From Cokeromyces recurvatus (taxonomy: Eukaryota; Mucoromycota; Mucoromycetes; Mucorales; Mucoraceae), in the NCBI RefSeq assembly GCF_025118155.1, contig NW_026251396.1, positions 372,001 to 436,000 on the forward strand: a stretch of DNA of 64,000 nucleotides. Reading direction: 5' to 3'. The notes beneath the pieces were generated by a model. The model was not told the DNA's origin. It saw nothing but the letters and a program-made list of their open reading frames with translations, and searched no databases. The position numbers and the translations under genes were made by a program. Positions 59,298 through 64,000 of this stretch are shown one piece after another. Each line of letters opens with the position of its first letter. Within the stretch, counting starts at the first letter, position 1.

Positions 59298-59720
59298 TTA
59301 CTCAGTTGCCATCAATAATTTAATCTTTGCAATGGCAGTACCAGGTTGAAGTCCCTTTGGACACGTCTTTGAACAATTCATGATAGTATGACAACGATAA
59401 AGAGACATCTTATTTTGAAGCATTTCACGACGTTCACGACCATAATGATCACGCGAATCCACCATCCATCTAAAGGCTTGCAACAAGACAGCAGGACCTA
59501 AATATTCTTCTTGATTCCACCAATAAGAAGGACATGAGGTTGAGCAACAAGCGCAAAGGATACATTCATAGAGGCCATCTAATTTTTTTCTATCTTCAAT
59601 GGATTGCAAATTTTCTTTTCCTGTAGGAGGAGGTGTCTTTTGTTTCAAATAAGGCTCAATACTTTTATATTGTCTATAGAAATGTGTTAAATCAGGTACT
59701 AAATCCTTAACAACGTTCAC

Positions 59721-59752
<32 letters not shown>

Positions 59753-60475
59753 AAGAAAGTTAGAAATCAGATCTATATACATATACATATTTATATAAAC
59801 TTACTATGAGGTAAAGGATAAATCTTGATAGACTTATCAGAATCCTTATTAATTCTCGAAATACAAGCTAAAGTATTTCCACCATCAATATTCATTGCAC
59901 AAGAACCACAAATACCTTCACGGCAAGAACGTCTAAAAGTTAAGGTCGAATCTTGTTCATTTTTTATTTTAATAAGTGCATCCAAGATCATAGGTCCACA
60001 ACTATTTAAATCAACTTTATATTTTTTAAGAACCGGTTTTTCAGTAGGTCTATCAGGATTCTATGTATGTATGTATGTATTTATTTAAATAAAGAGAATT
60101 AGCCTTTATAAATATATATATATGTGTGTGTGTATACGTAGATATATATACTTATACATGTATACATTTTTTTTCTTTTTTTAGTCCTTACCCAACGGTA
60201 AATTTCAAATGTTTTATATTTAGGTTCCTTCTTTATGGGATGACTAGTCGCTCCAGAGCCTGCAGTTTCAGTAGCCATAGGTGGCATAGTAGCTGCTGTT
60301 TTAACGGAACGCATTAAAAGCTAAGAATTTGTTAAAACACATGTGAAGTGTATATATAAAAGTGAAAAAAAAAAGTATATATGTATATGTGTATGCATAT
60401 ATTTACTGCGGATGCACCAATCCAACGAGAACGAATAAAATGATGAGTTGTGCCCTTTACTAAATTAATATTCAT
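59298..60475 (-). CDS. Succinate dehydrogenase iron-sulfur subunit (SDHB/Sdh2)
   Basis: Complex II subunit passing electrons from the flavoprotein to ubiquinone in the inner mitochondrial membrane. ATG 60475 begins [20 protein letters not shown], a basic presequence, continued by [12 protein letters not shown] in exon 2. The [2Fe-2S] cluster ligands are in [15 protein letters not shown] and TLAC. The second domain holds [16 protein letters not shown] and [15 protein letters not shown] for the [4Fe-4S] and [3Fe-4S] clusters. It ends [11 protein letters not shown]. Four exons; the intron before [16 protein letters not shown] contains a TA microsatellite (59720-59750). Confidence 0.96.
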
Positions 60476-60922
60476 GTTTTTGTTTTGTTTTTTTGTTTTT
60501 TGTTTTTTTTTTTTTTTTTTACAGAGTGGGGGGGGTTTATTTTATTTATTTAAAAGAAAAAGTAAACATTAAAACTAATGAGACTTTTTTTTTTTTTATC
60601 AATACGGGGTTTCAATTGTGACAGGGTACGTGATACGTTGTGCTCACCACTACAGCATAAAAAAACTTCAGACTCAGTTGTTGAAAAAAAAAAAGCAAGG
60701 TTCTTCTATATATGTAAAGGACATTGTATAATACTAATATGACTGTAATAATTATATTATTAGTACTCATATCCCTCCTCCCCTTTATTATAATGATATT
60801 TTATTTATTTATTTATTCATTTTACTTGATTAAACTACTTTTGTTTTAATAACCCAAGTACACTGCTCTCTTCTTCTACTAATACTAATTATTATACGTT
60901 ATATGGGTCTATTTGATATTAT
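60476..60922. other. Intergenic, no gene seen
   Basis: T and G homopolymers near 60500-60535 upstream of SDH2, then AT-rich DNA to the stop of the histidine kinase. Nothing else was recognised. Confidence 0.5.
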
Positions 60923-62318
60923 TTATTCTTTTAATAAGTATCCACGAATGACATCACTCAAAATAGCAAAATTGACAGGCTTCGAAATATAAGTTGAGAA
61001 CCCGCATTCTAGGCATTTGTTGGCTACATTACTCATGACGTTAGCAGATAAAGCAACAATAGGTATAGGTGTTTCCTCGGGCCCTAGATGCTCTTTTTCC
61101 CATTCTCGAATTTCACGAGTCGTTTCATAACCATCTATATGGATATTAATTTTCAAGTATTTTAGCGGCTTTATATATGTATATATATATATGTAAAATC
61201 TTACCTTTAACAGGCATGAATAAATCACAAAGAATTAAACAATAATAATCTTTTGGATGCTTATGAAATAACTCGATACATTTACCGCCATGTACAGCTA
61301 CATCTACAGTTAATCCAACTCGAGTTAAATACCTTGTTAAAACTTTTTGATTTACCAAGTTGTCTTTTTTTTTTTTTTTTTTTTTTATAGTAATAATATT
61401 TAGAGAGAGAGAGAGAAAGAGAAGGGCATTAGTATCTATGTTATTGATGTGTATACACATATACATATACATATATGCATATATATAATTTACCTTCAAC
61501 TAATAATACTCTATAACCTTTTCCTCCTACATCATCTGCCATTCTTCTGAATATTTCTTTTTGTGTAGCTGCTCTTTTACAAGGTGTATCAGGCGTAGAT
61601 ACAGTACTTGTTCCTTCTATCGTCCTCTCGTTATTATTGGTTGTTGTCGTTCCTTTGTCGTTAGTCGATGATGATGATTTTTGTTGCTGACGAATACCAA
61701 AATACCATCGTAATTTATTTCGTTTTAAGGGTTTAAAAATAAATCCACAATTTTGAGGTATCACTTGACTTTCTTGGCTTTTTGCCATTTCTGTAATTGA
61801 AGAACGTTGCATAGGTGTAGTCATGATCAAGACGCTTGCCTTTTGTTGATGTAAGGAACCACATATGGTTCTTGTTAAAATTAAAATCTGTTGTTCAGAA
61901 GACAAATTAATCATAATGTAGTCATAGGGCGCAGTTTGAGGATCTGTAAGTCGTTCAGTGGCTTCAATTTGATTGGTTACTGTATCAATTTCATAATACG
62001 GAGTCTCTTCCTCTTGACTTGCAATACTACTCAGAATTGATTTTACATGGTTTTCCATGGATTCACGTGAATATTTCCATTGGGAGACAACTAGGGCACG
62101 CAAAGGAGAAGTACGGGTAGGTGTTCGAGGGGGTAAAATAACATGATTTTGTGTAGTAGCAAAGCTAAATATGTGATCTGAATTGACTTTAGTATGACAT
62201 GGATCGCAAGTAGATTGAGTAGATAATTCTGACTTGTTTTCTTTCCTAGAAGACATGGAAGACAAAAGGATATCATTACCTAGTGACGTAGTTGCTGTTG
62301 CTGTTGCTGTTGTTGTAG

Positions 62319-62349
<31 letters not shown>

Positions 62350-64000
62350 TACTGCAGGTGTCACAAGATGATGATTATTTCTAACTGGAGGGGGTTTCAA
62401 TTGCATATTGGCTGCTTTATTCATCAAGACATCTTGAAGGATTTCAGCTTGTGATACATCCGATGTAGTAGCAGTAGTAGTAGTGATAGTGGGTATAGAT
62501 CGAGCTTTTGTTGGCTGATTGTTATTATTATTAGTATTATTGTTATACGTTTTATTTACATACGATAGTTTATCATGTGCAATTGAATTATTTTCATAAC
62601 CATTTGTACGAAAGAATGGATCATGATTAGTTTCATTTTGAGGTGTTTGTGGTAAAGGTCGAGTTTGAGAAGTTGGAATACCAAATTTAACTGTGAAATA
62701 AAACGTAGATCCTTTACCTTTCTGACTACGACATTTCATAACACCTCCATGAAGTTCAATGAGTTGACGTGAAATAACTAGGCCAAGACCACTACCTCCA
62801 TGCTTTCTTGTGCTCTAATACCAAAAAAAAAAAAATGTTATTTTATCTCCAAATAAATAAAATAAATAAATAAAACTTACAGAACTATCCACTTGAGAAA
62901 ATGGTTTAAACATAACTGATTCATCAGCAGCATCAAATCCAGTACCTGTATCGATTACTTCGAATAGTAAAGTCAATTCTGACTCTTCTATATCGTTCTT
63001 TTTAATAGTACATCGAGTAAAGACTTCACCTTCGGATGTAAACTTAATGGCATTCTGTGAATTTAGAATACAGTTAGTAAGTAGTACACTCCAAATCATG
63101 AAGAATCATTTCATTCACTTACACCAATCAAATTAAGTAAAACTTGTCTTAGACGTATTCTATCACCTATAACTACATCAGGTATGTCATCATTAACCCA
63201 GAAACTTAACTCTAAATTTTTCTGAATAGCCAAAGTTGACAATAATTCATTCGCATCTTCAATCATAGTAACAAGACTAAAAGGCTCCCATTCCAAATTC
63301 ATCATGCCTGCTTCTACCTTACTAAGATCCAAGATATCGTTAATGACAACTAATAACGACTCTGCTGATTGTTGAATTGTATGAACATAATCCATTTGCT
63401 CAGGTGTCAATTCTGTATCTAATAAAAAATTAAGCATGCCTGTAATGCCAATCAATGGTGTACGAATTTCATGAGACATATTGGATAAGAAACGTGTTTT
63501 ACTCTCTGTTGATTTTTGTGCTGCATCATGTGCTTCTTTCAGTTTTTGTTCTAGTAATTTATGATCATTGATATCAGTACTATATAAAATTGAATATATA
63601 TACAAATATTTGTATATATGAGTAAATGTTTAAAAAAAAACCCCCCCATTCAAAGACATTTTTCTTTTCTCTTACCAAGTACCAAACCAACGAATATCAC
63701 CAGTATCTAACTCATCCACTGAAACACATTTAACCAAAAACCATTTATATTCTTCTTTTGCACTTGATAGTCGAATTTCATTTTGCCATGAGATACCTGC
63801 TCGATTCGTAGATAAAGAACTTAAATCTGGTAGTTGAAGTTTAGATCGATCATCAGGATGAACACAAGACATAAAACCAAGTCCCATTGTTTGATCAAAC
63901 GATTTTCCAGAATATTTACTCCATTTCCCATTTGTATATGTCAATCCAGCGCCAGGTGAAAAGGTAAATACAATTTGTGGAATAGCTTCAGCTAATAATC
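60923..64000 (-). CDS. Hybrid histidine kinase, 5' end beyond the window
   Basis: A multi-exon gene entering from the right edge. It has a PAS fold (KWSKYSGKSFDQTMGLGFMS and following CVHPDD, ending WFGTW), then HisKA with H-box SNMSHEIRTPLIGITGM. The HATPase follows: N-box NLIG-NAIKFTSEG across an intron, G1 EVIDTGTGF, F-box FKPFSQVD, G2 GGSGLGLVISRQL. A ~400-residue low-complexity linker (Asn/Thr/Ala runs) comes next, then a receiver domain: VLLVEDN-LVNQKVLTRYL, phospho-acceptor Asp in LILCDLFMPVKDGYE, PIVALSAN, YISKPV. It ends RGYLLKE at 60923. It autophosphorylates and passes phosphate to its own receiver, then presumably to an HPt protein and the stress MAPK cascade. The receiver is split by two introns, the first with a T tract. 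Confidence 0.92.
62280..62360 (-). repeat. In-frame GCT/ACA-type repeats in the kinase linker
   Basis: Triplet runs encode Ala-Ala-Ala and Thr/Ala-Thr tracts ([24 protein letters not shown]) in the linker between the HATPase and receiver domains. Likely length-variable and outside folded domains. Confidence 0.8.

Overview
The window is eukaryotic nuclear DNA from a filamentous fungus. It is very AT-rich, its genes are cut by many short GT-AG introns (mostly about 50-100 bp, often with a TACTAAY-like branch site), it has very long A/T homopolymers, and several gene families in it are typical of early-diverging Mucoromycota (Mucorales type). I cannot name the species. No tRNA, rRNA or CRISPR array was recognised.

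Layout. Positions 1-8.2 kb are a repeat-rich, gene-poor block: an element with long terminal inverted repeats and related partial copies, fragments of a lineage-specific gene family, and a dead Tc1/mariner transposase. From 8.2 to 20.7 kb there are four compact plus-strand genes: a chromodomain protein of Chp1-like layout, an E2 ubiquitin-conjugating enzyme, the glucosidase II beta subunit, and a formin whose proline-rich FH1 region is built from tandemly duplicated exon-intron units. Positions 20.7-32.8 kb form a second transposon graveyard: a LINE-like fragment, a helix-turn-helix fragment, a roughly 495-residue family gene (minus strand) split by a mariner element inside one exon, and a decayed TnpB/Fanzor-like gene. 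From 32.8 to 64 kb the window is normal gene-dense fungal DNA: Arb2-domain protein, APSES (StuA/Efg1-type) regulator, a dead C2H2 gene, a four-TM protein, SERCA Ca2+ pump, RPL15, an RNase III-like/dsRBD protein resembling Mucor R3B2, an F-box/LRR protein, an Rck2/Srk1-type kinase, a PXMP4-like peroxisomal protein, an unusual small heat-shock protein with 18 Cys-Pro motifs, a peroxisomal-type 2,4-dienoyl-CoA reductase, SDH2, and a hybrid histidine kinase running off the right edge.

Two themes stand out. Three genes look like parts of RNA-based silencing or RNA decay (Chp1-like reader, Arb2-domain protein, R3B2-like dsRNA protein). They sit in the same 64 kb as eroding mobile DNA, although co-location may be chance. 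The small heat-shock protein is the most unusual single gene: seven regular CX9C repeats of the form ECPYG...CPYG are fused to an alpha-crystallin domain, and every cysteine in the protein is followed by proline. Exon boundaries below are my own reading of splice sites and codon phase; no search or transcript data were used.
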